DNA from: Pseudohalocynthiibacter aestuariivivens
GTDB taxonomy: Bacteria > Pseudomonadota > Alphaproteobacteria > Rhodobacterales > Rhodobacteraceae
Direction: 5' to 3'
Assembly (NCBI RefSeq): GCF_018457175.1
Contig: NZ_JAGFNU010000004.1
Span: 62,001-126,000, forward strand
DNA length: 64,000 nt
The notes under the pieces were generated by a model, which made no database searches, had not been told where the DNA came from, and worked only from the letters and a program-made list of their open reading frames with translations. Of this stretch, positions 45,387 to 55,622 are shown in pieces (within the stretch, counting starts at the first letter, position 1; each line of letters opens with the position of its first letter). The position numbers were made by a program, and so were the translations under genes.

Positions 45387-46979
45387 TCAGTTGGCTTGAC
45401 GGCGGAGAAACGCCGGAATTTCGATGCGTTCCTGCTCAGGATCAGTCTCGGAATCGCTCTCGTAAGACTGAACCGGCGGTTGACGTCGCGTCGACTGGCT
45501 CTGTGTTTCGCCAGGTTCGGTGCCATGCCCCGTCATCCGATTGATCAAAGAATTGATACCAAATCTAGGGCGGTTTTCTGCCCTTGGCTGCGTTTGTTCC
45601 GGCTCACGGCGAGGTGCCATGCTTTGTGTTGCGGGAGCCTTTTGCACAGCGGCCTGCAACCTCGCAATCGCCTCGGGCGATGGCGTACCCGGCGTCGGGG
45701 CCCGTGGTGCAACAAACTCGGTCGCCTCTGCACGTGCGTCGAACTGCGAATCAGACGCTTCTGATTGTGGCTTATAGGCGGGTGGTGGAAGATCGTCGCT
45801 TTCATCAAAGTCGTCAAAAATATCTTCCGCCTGTTCTTCCGCTGCGGCTGTTTGCGCATCCAAATCTTCGAACAGGGATTGTTCTGGTTCAGATACTGAT
45901 TCGGCAACGAATTCAGCTTCTGCATACTCCTCTTGTTCTTCAGTCGCGTGTTGTTTTGGCTGAAGAGGCTCTGCCATACGGCGGCGTGCGACCGGAACTT
46001 CCGGAACAATTTCGCTTGCGTCGATTCCCGTCGCAACAACAGAAACGCGCATCATACCTTCCATGGAAGTATCCAAAGTAGAGCCGACAATAATGTTCGC
46101 CTCTGCATCCACTTCTTCCCGAATGCGATTTGCTGCTTCGTCAAGCTCAAACAGCGTAAGATCGTAGCCGCCAGTGATGTTGATAAGAACACCACGTGCG
46201 CCACGCAGGCTGATCTCATCAAGCAATGGATTGGCAATCGCTTTTTCCGCTGCCTGAATAGCGCGATCTTCACCTTCTGATTCGCCGGTTCCCATCATCG
46301 CTTTGCCCATCTCATCCATCACAGCACGGACATCAGCAAAGTCGAGATTGATCAAACCGGGCCGAACCATTAGATCGGTCACGCCTTTAACGCCCTGATA
46401 CAGAACATCATCTGCCATGCTAAACGCTTCGGTGAAGGTGGTTTTTTCATTGGCCAGACGGAACAGGTTTTGGTTTGGGATGATGATCAGCGTATCGACA
46501 ACCTTTTGAAGCGCGTCAACGCCGTCTTCGGCCTGTTTCATCCGTTTGATTCCCTCAAACTGAAAAGGCTTCGTCACAACACCAACTGTCAGCACACCAA
46601 GCTCGCGCGCGGCTTGCGCGATAATCGGTGCCGCGCCGGTACCGGTGCCCCCACCCATACCAGCAGTGATGAAACACATATGCGCCCCAGCCAGATGATC
46701 GACGATTGCTTCGATCGTTTCTTCGGCGGCGGCGGCACCAACTGCAGGCCGGGCGCCAGCGCCCAGACCTTCAGTAACTTTAACACCCATCTGGATTTTC
46801 GCCCCAGATTTGCTGGACTGCAGCGCCTGGGCATCGGTGTTCGCCACAACAAACTCGACGCCTTCAAGCTGCTTATCGATCATATTGTTCACGGCGTTGC
46901 CGCCCGCACCACCTACGCCAAAAACCGTAATACGTGGTTTCAAATCATCCTGCCCTGGCATCATGAGGTTCAATGTCAT
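45387..46979 (-). CDS. ftsZ: Cell division protein FtsZ
   Basis: Tubulin-like GTPase (530 residues) forming the division ring. The signature GGGTGTG is at 109-115, with NTDAQAL near 48 and the T7 loop [11 protein letters not shown] near 208. Residues about 320-515 are a long acidic, Glu/Gln/Pro-rich linker, which makes the protein some 150 residues longer than E. coli FtsZ. It ends with the partner-binding peptide [12 protein letters not shown] that contacts FtsA and ZipA-type tethers. It lies 173 bases after ftsA; that gap holds a short CGGCG/CGCCG hairpin (47117-47132) and presumably its own promoter. Confidence 0.97.
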   Translation of the reverse strand: MTLNLMMPGQDDLKPRITVFGVGGAGGNAVNNMIDKQLEGVEFVVANTDAQALQSSKSGAKIQMGVKVTEGLGAGARPAVGAAAAEETIEAIVDHLAGAHMCFITAGMGGGTGTGAAPIIAQAARELGVLTVGVVTKPFQFEGIKRMKQAEDGVDALQKVVDTLIIIPNQNLFRLANEKTTFTEAFSMADDVLYQGVKGVTDLMVRPGLINLDFADVRAVMDEMGKAMMGTGESEGEDRAIQAAEKAIANPLLDEISLRGARGVLINITGGYDLTLFELDEAANRIREEVDAEANIIVGSTLDTSMEGMMRVSVVATGIDASEIVPEVPVARRRMAEPLQPKQHATEEQEEYAEAEFVAESVSEPEQSLFEDLDAQTAAAEEQAEDIFDDFDESDDLPPPAYKPQSEASDSQFDARAEATEFVAPRAPTPGTPSPEAIARLQAAVQKAPATQSMAPRREPEQTQPRAENRPRFGINSLINRMTGHGTEPGETQSQSTRRQPPVQSYESDSETDPEQERIEIPAFLRRQAN

Positions 46980-47152
46980 CGATTTATCCGCCTGTGTGTT
47001 AACTTACTCTGTTGGCAATTTGCCCCTAATCCACGTCAATCCTACCGTTACAAAGCCGCAACGTCACCTAAAAAACACCCAAAAGACACAAAATATAGAC
47101 ATTTTTGGGGCGGCTTCGGCGGGATTTCGCCGGGTTAGCTAGATGTTGCGGT

Positions 47153-48490
47153 CTACCAGTTGTCCCTAAACCATTTAACGGCGCGGCGCAGCGAACGCGC
47201 CGGGTATCGTTCTGCGGGAATTTCAAAATCCCACCACTCGTCTTGCGGGTGGGCCGCAAAGAGACACAACCCCACAGAGGACGCAAAAGCGGCACCCGTA
47301 GCGGCTTGGGGTAGTCCCTGAACGCGTAGCGGACGACCAAGTCTCACCTGCTGGCCAAGAATGCGCGAGGCAAGCCCATCAAGTCCCGGAATCTGACTGC
47401 CCCCACCCGTCAGAACGATTTGCTGACTTGGAAGCCTGTCGAACCCGGCAGCATCCAGACGGGCGCGCACCTCTTCAAGAATCTCTTCGACACGGGGGCG
47501 CATGATTCCGATCAGCTCTGCGCGGCTGACAGTACGCCTGTCGTGCTCCCAGTCACCGGTCTCTCCGCCGATTTCGATCATTTCGCGGTCATCCATTCCG
47601 GTCGCAACAACCCCGCCGTAGAATGTCTTGATCCGTTCAGCCACCGTCAACGGGACCTGCAGCCCTTTGGATATATCTCCGGTCACATGTTCGCCGCCCA
47701 AGCGCACGCCATCGGAATAGATCATGTGTTTTTTCATGAAAATCGACAAACCGGTCGCACCGCCGCCAAGGTCTATGCAGGCTGCGCCCAGTTCCTGCTC
47801 ATCCTCAACCAGCGAGGAAACACCCGACACATAGGCCGAAGACGCAAGCCCCGCGAGCTCAAGATCACATCGCTTAATACAATAGAGCAGGTTTTGGATT
47901 GCTGTGCTGTCCACTGTCATCATATGCATATCTACAGCCAGACGATTGCCGATTTGGCCGCGCGGATCGTTTAACCCGCTGCGATGGTCAATCGCAAAAT
48001 TAACAGGCTGCGCATGTAAAACTTCACGACCCTGCCCATAATCCGGCATATCGCATGCCGAAAGAACGCGCGCGATGTCCTGTTCCGTTACAACACTGTC
48101 CTGAAGCTCAATCTCGCCCGCCAGCCCGTAGGATCTGGGTTGAGCCCCGGAAAAACAAGCGATGACATGGTCGACCCGGACATTTGCCATCTTCTGCGCG
48201 GCCTGCACTGCGGTTCGGATCGCGCGCTCGGTTTCCTGCATGGCATCGATTTCACCAAAACTTACCCCACGTGAACGGGTTGTCGCGGCACCAATCACCC
48301 GAAAGCTGGACTGACCGGCCATTGATCCGATACCGTCTTGCTCTCCAAAATGCTCTGGCCCGTCAAAGCGCAAAACAAGGCAAGCGACCTTAGATGTACC
48401 AATGTCCAGAATTGCCACCACACCGCGCTGCATCGCTGCTTTGCGCATATTTCGCATTGCCCGCTGGCTTTCATAGAGGTTCGTCATCAT
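47153..48490 (-). CDS. ftsA: Cell division protein FtsA
   Basis: Actin-like ATPase (445 residues) that tethers FtsZ to the membrane. VAILDIGTSKVACLV is phosphate loop 1, DLGGGATGLSIF is phosphate loop 2, and IVLTGGGSQIPG is the adenosine motif. The 1C domain lies between about residues 95 and 180. The C-terminal RRAVKWFRDNW is the amphipathic membrane helix. It overlaps ftsQ at the ATGATGA junction. The order ftsQ-ftsA-ftsZ is standard. Confidence 0.96.
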   Translation of the reverse strand: MMTNLYESQRAMRNMRKAAMQRGVVAILDIGTSKVACLVLRFDGPEHFGEQDGIGSMAGQSSFRVIGAATTRSRGVSFGEIDAMQETERAIRTAVQAAQKMANVRVDHVIACFSGAQPRSYGLAGEIELQDSVVTEQDIARVLSACDMPDYGQGREVLHAQPVNFAIDHRSGLNDPRGQIGNRLAVDMHMMTVDSTAIQNLLYCIKRCDLELAGLASSAYVSGVSSLVEDEQELGAACIDLGGGATGLSIFMKKHMIYSDGVRLGGEHVTGDISKGLQVPLTVAERIKTFYGGVVATGMDDREMIEIGGETGDWEHDRRTVSRAELIGIMRPRVEEILEEVRARLDAAGFDRLPSQQIVLTGGGSQIPGLDGLASRILGQQVRLGRPLRVQGLPQAATGAAFASSVGLCLFAAHPQDEWWDFEIPAERYPARSLRRAVKWFRDNW

Positions 48491-49383
48491 TGAGTCGTGT
48501 CTCCTAGAACCTGTCCACGGATCCTGCGCAGTTCGGTAACTGCTGTCTCTGCGAGCCGGACTGTTGGGCGGTTTTGGTTGCGCATATCAATTACGACAAG
48601 GTCGCGCGCCATGAGGTCTTGCACATGATCCAGTGCAATCACACGCTCAATCGCCTCGACCGGGTTTTCTTCTGGCAAGAGGATTCGCTGATTGCGATCA
48701 AGTGCAACATCCCAGCGCCGTTCTCCCATCCGGACGAGACCACGCACCCGGCTCGCCAACGGTTCTGCTGCAGCGAAAAGATCGAGTGCTTCGGGCACCG
48801 CGAGTTCGGCCCCCTCCCCTGTCAGCAGCGGTAGATCAGGGCGCTCAGCCCGGGCGATCAACGCGCCAACCCGGTGCCCCGTACTATCGAGCAGTTCAAC
48901 ACCTTGCGGGCCACGCCAGACAACCGAAGGAATCCGCTCAATAACATCTATCTGCAAAACGCCGCCGGCCCGAATTCGGACTTCTGCAGATGCGACCGCA
49001 TCCAGTTCCGCAATGGTCAGGCGCATTTCTTCGAGGTCGAGATCAAAAGAACTGAGCGGAAAATCAATTGGCACAATCTCGCGAATGTCGCCGTTTACTT
49101 CCGGCGATGCACCGTCAATCGCCATGAGCTTGACCATGAATTCCGGACGTTCTTCAATCGAATTGCGAATTTCGGTGATCCGTAATGCAATCGCATCGCG
49201 GTTATCTGCGTTCCCCAATACAGCCATACCAAGCGCAAATGCCGCACCCATTGGCAAACCAACCCGCAGGAATGTTCGGAACAATGGTGTAAGCAACAGC
49301 CGTTGATACCTGTATGACAGCCGGCTTGGTGCCGGATCGCGGGGGCTGGTGTTCTCGCGGTGGGATGCTTTCATCTGTCGCAT
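48487..49383 (-). CDS. ftsQ: Cell division protein FtsQ
   Basis: Bitopic division protein (298 residues) linking early and late divisome parts. A cytoplasmic N-terminus of about 45 residues is followed by one membrane helix (LPMGAAFALGMAVLG), a POTRA domain (about 70-145, with MVKLMAIDGASPEV) and a beta domain ending near RNQNRPTVRL. The start at 49383 is chosen for GGAGGATG upstream. Starts at 49410 and 49374 (overlapping the ddl stop) are possible alternatives. It is translationally linked to ddl and ftsA. Confidence 0.92.
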   Translation of the reverse strand: MRQMKASHRENTSPRDPAPSRLSYRYQRLLLTPLFRTFLRVGLPMGAAFALGMAVLGNADNRDAIALRITEIRNSIEERPEFMVKLMAIDGASPEVNGDIREIVPIDFPLSSFDLDLEEMRLTIAELDAVASAEVRIRAGGVLQIDVIERIPSVVWRGPQGVELLDSTGHRVGALIARAERPDLPLLTGEGAELAVPEALDLFAAAEPLASRVRGLVRMGERRWDVALDRNQRILLPEENPVEAIERVIALDHVQDLMARDLVVIDMRNQNRPTVRLAETAVTELRRIRGQVLGDTTQ

Positions 49384-50285
49384 GACGCATCCTCCACCAT
49401 CCAGCGACACAAGGCCCCGAAAGAGATGCCAAGATGAGCCGCCTGTTCAGGCGCGAGCGACGTTGGTGTCATGCCCGGTTGGTTATTCGTTTCCAGTAAG
49501 ATCAGTCCATCGAGCCCCCGGGATTCATCCCAACGATAATCAGTACGGCTTAAACCTCTGCACCCAAGGGCGTCATGCGCGCGCACGGCGTACTCCATGC
49601 AGGCGTCAAATATCTCGCCTGGTATGTCGGCGGGCAACACGTGGCGCGAGCCACCTTCGACATATTTTGCATCGTAATCGTACCAGCCGTCGGTCAGGAT
49701 ATCGGTCACGGTCAAAGCCCGGTCATCCATCACGGTCGTGGTCAATTCGCGGCCTGGTGCATAAGTCTCGACCATCACGGTTTCGGGCATGGCTGATGAC
49801 ATTTTCGGCGGCCCGTTGGCGGATTCATGCACTATGTAAATACCAACAGATGAGCCTTCATTGTTGGGTTTAACAACATAGGGCGGTGTCATCACGTGGT
49901 CCGCTGCCACATCAGACGTTTTGGCGATAATGCTATCGACGACAGGCAAACCTGCAACACGAAACACTTCCTTTGAACGATCTTTGTCCATCGCAAGTGC
50001 AGAGCCCAGAACACCGGAATGCGTGTATGGAATTTTCAACCATTCGAGCATTCCCTGAACGCAGCCGTCTTCCCCCCACCGACCGTGAAGCGCATTAAAA
50101 ACAACGTCAGGATTTATATCGACAAGACGCGCAGCAAGGTCTGGACCAGCGTCCACCTCTACCACCTCAAATCCTTCGTCCCTCAAAGCAGCGGCGCATT
50201 CACGCCCGGTCGACAGTGAAACCTCGCGCTCAGCCGAGAATCCGCCCATCAAAACCGCTACTTTTTGGGTTGCCCTGCTCGACAT
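49371..50285 (-). CDS. ddl: D-alanine--D-alanine ligase
   Basis: ATP-grasp ligase (304 residues) making the D-Ala-D-Ala end of the peptidoglycan stem. VAVLMGGFSAEREVSLSTG is the N-terminal region, VVKPNNEGSSVGIY the grasp loop, and LLETNNQPGMTPTSL the metal site. The ATG at 50285 follows GAGGTGGGT; a GTG two codons upstream is less likely. It lies between murB (77-base gap) and ftsQ (13-base overlap), as in other alphaproteobacterial dcw clusters. Confidence 0.95.
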   Translation of the reverse strand: MSSRATQKVAVLMGGFSAEREVSLSTGRECAAALRDEGFEVVEVDAGPDLAARLVDINPDVVFNALHGRWGEDGCVQGMLEWLKIPYTHSGVLGSALAMDKDRSKEVFRVAGLPVVDSIIAKTSDVAADHVMTPPYVVKPNNEGSSVGIYIVHESANGPPKMSSAMPETVMVETYAPGRELTTTVMDDRALTVTDILTDGWYDYDAKYVEGGSRHVLPADIPGEIFDACMEYAVRAHDALGCRGLSRTDYRWDESRGLDGLILLETNNQPGMTPTSLAPEQAAHLGISFGALCRWMVEDASCDR

Positions 50286-50362
50286 ACCCACCTCGTACCG
50301 CCAATTGGGTCATATTGCTGACCCTTGTTATTTTCGACCCGCTTCCGGGCCTTTGTTTTTAT

Positions 50363-51289
50363 TCATTTTTCAGGGGCCGGTTCACCGACCCTCTTGATCT
50401 CCCACTCTAGCGTTATTCCACTGTGTTGGAAAACCCTTTTTCTTACTTCTTCGCCTAATCCTTCAAGATCAGCAGCCGTTGCGTTGCCAATATTCACCAG
50501 AAAGTTCGGATGCATCGGTGACATCTGCGCCCCGCCCCGCGTTGCGCCACGCATTCCGGCGTCATCGATAACCTTCCAGGCCTTCAGATCATGCCTGTCA
50601 TCGTCTTTGCCGGTGGAGCTAAACCCGGCAGGATTGCGAAAGGTGCTGCCAGCCGTCCGGTCTTTTGTGGGTTGGGTTTCGTCGCGTTTTGCAAGCTGCT
50701 TTTCCATCCGCTTTGCCAACACCTGTGGTTCTTCGCGTGATCCTTCAAATACGGCATCAACAATGACCCAGCCTTCCGGCAGATCCGTTGCCCGGTAGCG
50801 AAAATTCAGATCATCCGCAGTCAGGGTCACAATTTCACCCTCACGCGTGACAGCGCGTGCAGAGACAAATGCATCAGCGGTATAAGTGCCGTAACATCCG
50901 GCGTTCATGCGAACAGCACCACCAATTGCGCCCGGTATCGTTCTCAGAAAGGTAAGATCAATACCCGCTTCTGCAGCGCGGCGCGCCACATGGGCGTCAA
51001 GTGCTGCAACACCCGCTGTAACGCGACTATCTTCGATACTGATGTCGTTGAACCCCCGCCCCAACCGGATTACGACCGCCCGGATACCGCCATCACGCAC
51101 GATCAGGTTCGACCCAACGCCCATGGGAAACACTGCAATGTCGGCTGGAAGGTTGCGCAAAAAAGTTGCCAGGTCCTCGATATCGGCAGGCTGAAACAAA
51201 TAATCCGCAGGGCCACCCACCCTGAGCCAGGTGAGATCATCAAGCGTCCGGTTTGGTGTTAATCTGCCGCGCACCTCAGGAAGGATCAT
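50363..51289 (-). CDS. murB: UDP-N-acetylenolpyruvoylglucosamine reductase
   Basis: FAD-dependent reductase (308 residues) giving UDP-MurNAc. It shows [14 protein letters not shown] (FAD site), [38 protein letters not shown] and HPNFLVN near the C-terminus with the catalytic serine in the GSTFRNP motif. It is of the short type (type II, without the extra domain). The start at 51289 is chosen by homology to [13 protein letters not shown]; it overlaps the end of the first DUF2484 gene by 14 bases. Confidence 0.95.
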   Translation of the reverse strand: MILPEVRGRLTPNRTLDDLTWLRVGGPADYLFQPADIEDLATFLRNLPADIAVFPMGVGSNLIVRDGGIRAVVIRLGRGFNDISIEDSRVTAGVAALDAHVARRAAEAGIDLTFLRTIPGAIGGAVRMNAGCYGTYTADAFVSARAVTREGEIVTLTADDLNFRYRATDLPEGWVIVDAVFEGSREEPQVLAKRMEKQLAKRDETQPTKDRTAGSTFRNPAGFSSTGKDDDRHDLKAWKVIDDAGMRGATRGGAQMSPMHPNFLVNIGNATAADLEGLGEEVRKRVFQHSGITLEWEIKRVGEPAPEK

Positions 51290-51542
51290 TGGCTCCGCCC
51301 AGAACGAGATGCCGCAACCACCGGCCCAGATAGACAATTGGCCAGCGCAACATCGACGCGCCCGCCGCCAGCGCAATCAGGCCGACCCAAGGGCCATTTT
51401 CATATGTCAGATACCCGAGCAATGGCACGCCGATCGCGATCAAACCGTAAGCGCGGCTCCAATAGTTGTCTTTGCTCGGCAAAATAGCGGAAACATTCGC
51501 GATGATCATCCACAGAAGCGTAAGAACAAGTGACGTGTTCAT
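51276..51542 (-). CDS. DUF2484 family small membrane protein (copy nearer murB)
   Basis: An 88-residue protein with about three membrane segments (1-20, 31-48, 52-67), matching DUF2484. The shared pattern with the next gene is LWxIxANxxAxLP, then LGYLxYExxxWxxLxAxAA, then SMxRxPxxY. Function unknown; its fixed position between murC and murB suggests a role in wall synthesis or division in Rhodobacteraceae. It overlaps both neighbours. Both copies lie on the minus strand in the coupled run. Confidence 0.8.
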   Translation of the reverse strand: MNTSLVLTLLWMIIANVSAILPSKDNYWSRAYGLIAIGVPLLGYLTYENGPWVGLIALAAGASMLRWPIVYLGRWLRHLVLGGANDPS

Positions 51543-51811
51543 TGGTCTGTGCCTTCTTGTTTTGATTGTCTGGATGGAAAATTATACAACTTTACAATGT
51601 AATAAACCAGCGGTCGACGGAACATTGAAATCACAGCGGCAAACGCAAGCAATACGATCCAGACATTGTGCTCGTAGGCCAGATAACCCATCAAAAGCGG
51701 TGCAAGCAACAAGAGTGAGACACCCGGTACGTATTGCAACCGCATCGGCAACAGCGCAACGAAAGTCGCAGCTATCGCCCAAAAACAGGCCAGATAAAGA
51801 GACGTCGTCAT
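51539..51811 (-). CDS. DUF2484 family small membrane protein (copy nearer murC)
   Basis: A 90-residue paralogue of the preceding protein, with [33 protein letters not shown] and [10 protein letters not shown] aligning to the other copy. About three membrane helices and a polar, positively charged C-terminus. The ATG lies at the murC stop (ATGA), and the stop overlaps the next gene's start. Two tandem copies imply a local duplication, perhaps with separate partners. Function unknown. Confidence 0.8.
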   Translation of the reverse strand: MTTSLYLACFWAIAATFVALLPMRLQYVPGVSLLLLAPLLMGYLAYEHNVWIVLLAFAAVISMFRRPLVYYIVKLYNFPSRQSKQEGTDQ

Positions 51812-53205
51812 GTCTTCAGCCTTTCCGGCAAACCATGCGCCCATGCAGATATCGTACCTGCACCGAGGCAAACAACCATATCACCGGGCTTTGCTTCTTC
51901 ACGAACCAGACGTTCCAGACCATCTTCGTCCATTATGGCGCAGGCGTGACGGTGGCCGTGCCGAACGAGACCCGCAACCAGATCATCCCGGCTCGCCCCC
52001 TCGATAGGGTCTTCGCCCGCAGCGTAGACCTTTGAAATACCGACAACATCAGCATCATTAAAGCAAGCGCAAAAATCATCGAAAAGAGAATGCAGGCGCG
52101 TGTAGCGATGCGGCTGATGCACCGCGATAACGCGACCGTCACAAGCTTGGCGTGCCGCTTTGAGAACAGCGGTAATTTCAACCGGGTGGTGGCCATAATC
52201 GTCAATAATCGTGACACCATTGACTTCACCTATTTTGGTGAACCGGCGGTTTACACCGCCAAAACTTGCCAATGCTTTTCTGATCTCATCAAGCTTCATA
52301 CCCAGATGGCGCGCAACCGCGACTGCGGAAAGCGCATTGGATACGTTGTGATCGCCCGGCATGGGCAAGGAACACCCTTCAATCACTTTGTCCTCGGCTT
52401 GCAGATGGATATCAAAATGCGCAACACCGGCCTTGTAAGTCAGGTTCGCGGCACGCACGTCCGCCTGGGCGTTAAAGCCAAAGGTTACGACACGGCGGTC
52501 CGTGATACGTCCAACCAGCGCCTGAACTTCCGGATGATCCGTGCAGCAAACCGCAAGGCCATAAAACGGAATGTTTGAAACAAACTGGTAAAAACCCGCC
52601 CTCAGACTATCGAAATCGCCCCAGTGCTCCATGTGTTCCGGGTCAATGTTGGTGACGATTGCAATTGTGGCTGGCAAACGGTTAAAGGTGCCGTCGCTTT
52701 CATCCGCTTCGACAACCATCCATTCGCCTTCGCCACGGCGTGCGTTTGAATCATAGGCGTGGATAATTCCGCCATTGATCACGGTTGGATCAAATCCACC
52801 GGCATCCAGCAGAGTGGCTACCATTGTTGTGGTCGTTGTTTTTCCGTGGGTGCCTGCAACGGCAATATTGGACTTAAGCCGCATCAGTTCGGCCAGCATT
52901 TCAGCCCGACGCACAACGGGAAGGCCGCGTGAACGTGCTTCATCCAGCTCCGTATTCCCAGGCTTGATTGCGGATGAGATTACGACAACTTCGGCATCTT
53001 CCAGATTTTCGGCACGCTGGCCGATGAAAATCTTTGCGCCCAGGTTCTTTAGCCGGTTGGTGATCTTGGTTTCCTTAATGTCAGACCCCTGCACCGTATA
53101 GCCGTGATTGAGCAAAACTTCGGCAATGCCGGACATGCCGATACCACCGATACCGACAAAATGGATGGAGCCGAGCTGCGTCGGTAATTTGGTTGCGGCA
53201 CTCAT
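51808..53205 (-). CDS. murC: UDP-N-acetylmuramate--L-alanine ligase
   Basis: Mur ligase (465 residues) that adds L-alanine to UDP-MurNAc. The N-terminal [18 protein letters not shown] is the UDP-binding Rossmann motif. The ATP site is [26 protein letters not shown] and [10 protein letters not shown] are the central and C-terminal motifs. The start overlaps the murG stop (ATGA), and the stop overlaps the DUF2484 gene. Complete and conserved. Confidence 0.96.
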   Translation of the reverse strand: MSAATKLPTQLGSIHFVGIGGIGMSGIAEVLLNHGYTVQGSDIKETKITNRLKNLGAKIFIGQRAENLEDAEVVVISSAIKPGNTELDEARSRGLPVVRRAEMLAELMRLKSNIAVAGTHGKTTTTTMVATLLDAGGFDPTVINGGIIHAYDSNARRGEGEWMVVEADESDGTFNRLPATIAIVTNIDPEHMEHWGDFDSLRAGFYQFVSNIPFYGLAVCCTDHPEVQALVGRITDRRVVTFGFNAQADVRAANLTYKAGVAHFDIHLQAEDKVIEGCSLPMPGDHNVSNALSAVAVARHLGMKLDEIRKALASFGGVNRRFTKIGEVNGVTIIDDYGHHPVEITAVLKAARQACDGRVIAVHQPHRYTRLHSLFDDFCACFNDADVVGISKVYAAGEDPIEGASRDDLVAGLVRHGHRHACAIMDEDGLERLVREEAKPGDMVVCLGAGTISAWAHGLPERLKT

Positions 53206-54305
53206 ACTCTTTGTCCTTGGCTTGCAAGGTTTTCAACCAGTTCCACCAAATCGTCGGTCGCATCGGGCCGCCCCTGAGACAGGGCCGCCGACGCCATTTT
53301 AACCGCCGCTTTCGGATTACTGAAAACCGCCTCTATTTGCGCGGATAACGCGGCAGGTTCAAGAGCCGATTCCGGAATAAGTATTGCAGCATTTGCTTCC
53401 ACCAACCCACGCGCATTCGCGCTTTGGTGGTCTTCGGTCGCGGCGGCATAGGGTATCAGAATTGAGGGGCGCCCAATAACGCTGATATCAGCAACGGACG
53501 ATGCGCCAGCACGACTTACAACAAGTTGCGCTTCGGAAATTCGGCTGGGAATATCATTAAAGAAGGGCTCGACCTCCGCGTTGATGCCGCGCGACGCATA
53601 AAATGCGGCGACTCGCATCTGGTCTTCCTTGCGGGCCTGATGGCTGACACGCAGGTTTTTCAGATATTGCTCTGGCAAGGCAGCAATGGCGTCAGGCACC
53701 ACATCTGAAAGAATGCGCGCACCCTGGCTACCCCCCATAACAAGAATAGACATCGGATAGTCACCAGGCGGAATATAAGGCGCACCCGCTCGGGCGTGTA
53801 CGGCGGAGCGAACCGGATTGCCGATATGTCCGCCATTTACGCCTTCTGGCAATTTTGTCGGCCATGTTCCGCACGCAACCGTGTCGACGCGCCGCGCAAA
53901 GATTTTGTTTACTCGTCCAAGAACACCGTTTTGCTCATGTATCATTCTGGGCACGCGCAAAATCCAGGCGGCACCAAGGGCAGGAATTGTCGGATAGCCC
54001 CCAAAACCCACTACAACCGCGGGTTTGTCGAATAAAAACTTAAAGACCGTCGAAACGGTTCCTGCCAGAATGCGCAGCGGAACCATCGCCTTTGCGAGAA
54101 TCCCGCCCCGCGCAAAAGTTGCCGACGATATCGTGTCGATTTCCACGACATGTGGAAAACCGCCGGTATAGCGCGCGCCGCGGGCATCCGTCGAAAGCTT
54201 TACACGCCATCCTTTGCGCAACATTACCTCTGACAGGGCCTGTGCGGGAAACATGTGCCCGCCCGTGCCACCTGCTGCAATCACCAATAGCGGCTTTTTG
54301 GACAT
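53202..54305 (-). CDS. murG: UDP-GlcNAc--lipid I N-acetylglucosaminyltransferase
   Basis: GT-B transferase (367 residues) that converts lipid I to lipid II on the inner face of the membrane. Glycine loops [10 protein letters not shown] and [11 protein letters not shown], the [16 protein letters not shown] acceptor region and the [24 protein letters not shown] donor region (each read in parts) are intact. It sits between ftsW (3-base gap) and murC (4-base overlap). Confidence 0.96.
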   Translation of the reverse strand: MSKKPLLVIAAGGTGGHMFPAQALSEVMLRKGWRVKLSTDARGARYTGGFPHVVEIDTISSATFARGGILAKAMVPLRILAGTVSTVFKFLFDKPAVVVGFGGYPTIPALGAAWILRVPRMIHEQNGVLGRVNKIFARRVDTVACGTWPTKLPEGVNGGHIGNPVRSAVHARAGAPYIPPGDYPMSILVMGGSQGARILSDVVPDAIAALPEQYLKNLRVSHQARKEDQMRVAAFYASRGINAEVEPFFNDIPSRISEAQLVVSRAGASSVADISVIGRPSILIPYAAATEDHQSANARGLVEANAAILIPESALEPAALSAQIEAVFSNPKAAVKMASAALSQGRPDATDDLVELVENLASQGQRV

Positions 54306-54308
54306 CGA

Positions 54309-55475
54309 CTAGCGCCCCCTGCCGTTGAAGTGGTCAGCAATTTCACCCTGCGGTCGTGTCCGCGTAAACGCCAGCAACATGCCAACCGCAATACCGCCGG
54401 CGATCAAGGATGATCCGCCATAGCTGACAAACGGTAGCGTCATGCCTTTGGCTGGCAACAGGCGCACCGCGACGCCCATATTGATGAAGGCTTGGACGCC
54501 AAACATGCAGACAAGCCCTGTACCAGCGAGACGAATGAAAGGGTCGCGTTCACGCATCAGACGTAAAAGAGACCGAACTGTGATAAACGAAAAAAGTGCA
54601 ATAATGGTAAGAACAAGGATCAACCCGTATTCTTCGGCCGCCACCGCAATGATGAAATCTGTATGCGCGTCCGGCAACCACCATTTGACCTGTCCTTCAC
54701 CGACACCTACCCCAAAAAAACCACCTTCACGGATTGCGTCTGTGGCATAGCCCATCTGTGTTGTCGGATCGACATCGGGCGACAGAAAACCGTCAATCCT
54801 ACGGGCAAAATGGTCTGAACTGTTGTAAGCAATCGTACCTGACAAGGCGACGAGACCGGCCATAATAATCAGCAGGGTAAACGGTGCGCCAGCCACAAAA
54901 TACATGACTCCCCATCCGAAAAGGATCAAACAGGCCTGACCAAAATCTGGCTGCGCAGCCAGAAAGCCCACAATCACCAGCGTCAGAAGGAAAGACACAC
55001 GTTTACCGGGGGGGCCGTTAATTTCCTGGCTCGCAGCCAGCAACCACGCAGCCATAATAACGAATCCGGGTTTCAGAAACTCTGACGGTTGCACCGCCGC
55101 AAACCCAAGCGAATACCAGCGTGTGGCACCCTTGCCAAAATCCGTTCCCAATACCGGGAGCAAAATCAGCGCCCCAAAAGCAACCAGAAAACCCAGCACG
55201 CCAAGGCGACGGACAAGGTTGGGTGACATCATCGAAGTCAGCACCATCGCCGATAAGGCAATTGCCCCAAACAGCGCTTGCCGTTCAACGTAATGGAATG
55301 GTTGAAATCCATTTTTTGATGCAAGGGGCGGCGACGCCGCCAGACCAAGAAGAATACCAATTCCAAAGAGGATTAAAATGGAGGAAAGCGTCCATTTATC
55401 GATTGTCCGCCACCAGCGTGGCAAAACCGGTTCGCCGTCACGCACATGAATCGTGCCATAGACCATTTCCGTCAT
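54309..55475 (-). CDS. ftsW: Peptidoglycan glycosyltransferase FtsW
   Basis: SEDS polymerase (388 residues) with about ten membrane helices that works with FtsI in septal wall synthesis. It shows KGATRWYSLGFAAVQPSEFLKPGF (as ATRWYSLG and QPSEFLK), AQPDFGQACLI with the catalytic Asp, and the C-terminal GMTLPFVSYGGSSL signature. A short soluble N-terminus of about 30 residues. Its upstream neighbour in the cluster is the opposite-strand flavoprotein, so it probably needs a promoter inside 55476-55622 or in the flavoprotein region. Confidence 0.96.
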   Translation of the reverse strand: MTEMVYGTIHVRDGEPVLPRWWRTIDKWTLSSILILFGIGILLGLAASPPLASKNGFQPFHYVERQALFGAIALSAMVLTSMMSPNLVRRLGVLGFLVAFGALILLPVLGTDFGKGATRWYSLGFAAVQPSEFLKPGFVIMAAWLLAASQEINGPPGKRVSFLLTLVIVGFLAAQPDFGQACLILFGWGVMYFVAGAPFTLLIIMAGLVALSGTIAYNSSDHFARRIDGFLSPDVDPTTQMGYATDAIREGGFFGVGVGEGQVKWWLPDAHTDFIIAVAAEEYGLILVLTIIALFSFITVRSLLRLMRERDPFIRLAGTGLVCMFGVQAFINMGVAVRLLPAKGMTLPFVSYGGSSLIAGGIAVGMLLAFTRTRPQGEIADHFNGRGR

Positions 55476-55622
55476 GGGGTACCGCCTGATACTGCCTCAA
55501 TTTTCGCCCGTTTTCCGGGTCTAACGACAGTGTAACCTACTGAACCCGTTGACGCTAGTATGCGTTCGCGCTCTTGCGGTTTTTTGTTGATCATGATCAG
55601 CAGGCGCAACAAGGGGACAAAC

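Noticed and set aside
45580-45960. Long charged tail of ftsZ as a frame-shift or gene fusion
   Set aside because: The reading frame is continuous to the conserved C-terminal peptide; long linkers are common in alphaproteobacterial FtsZ.
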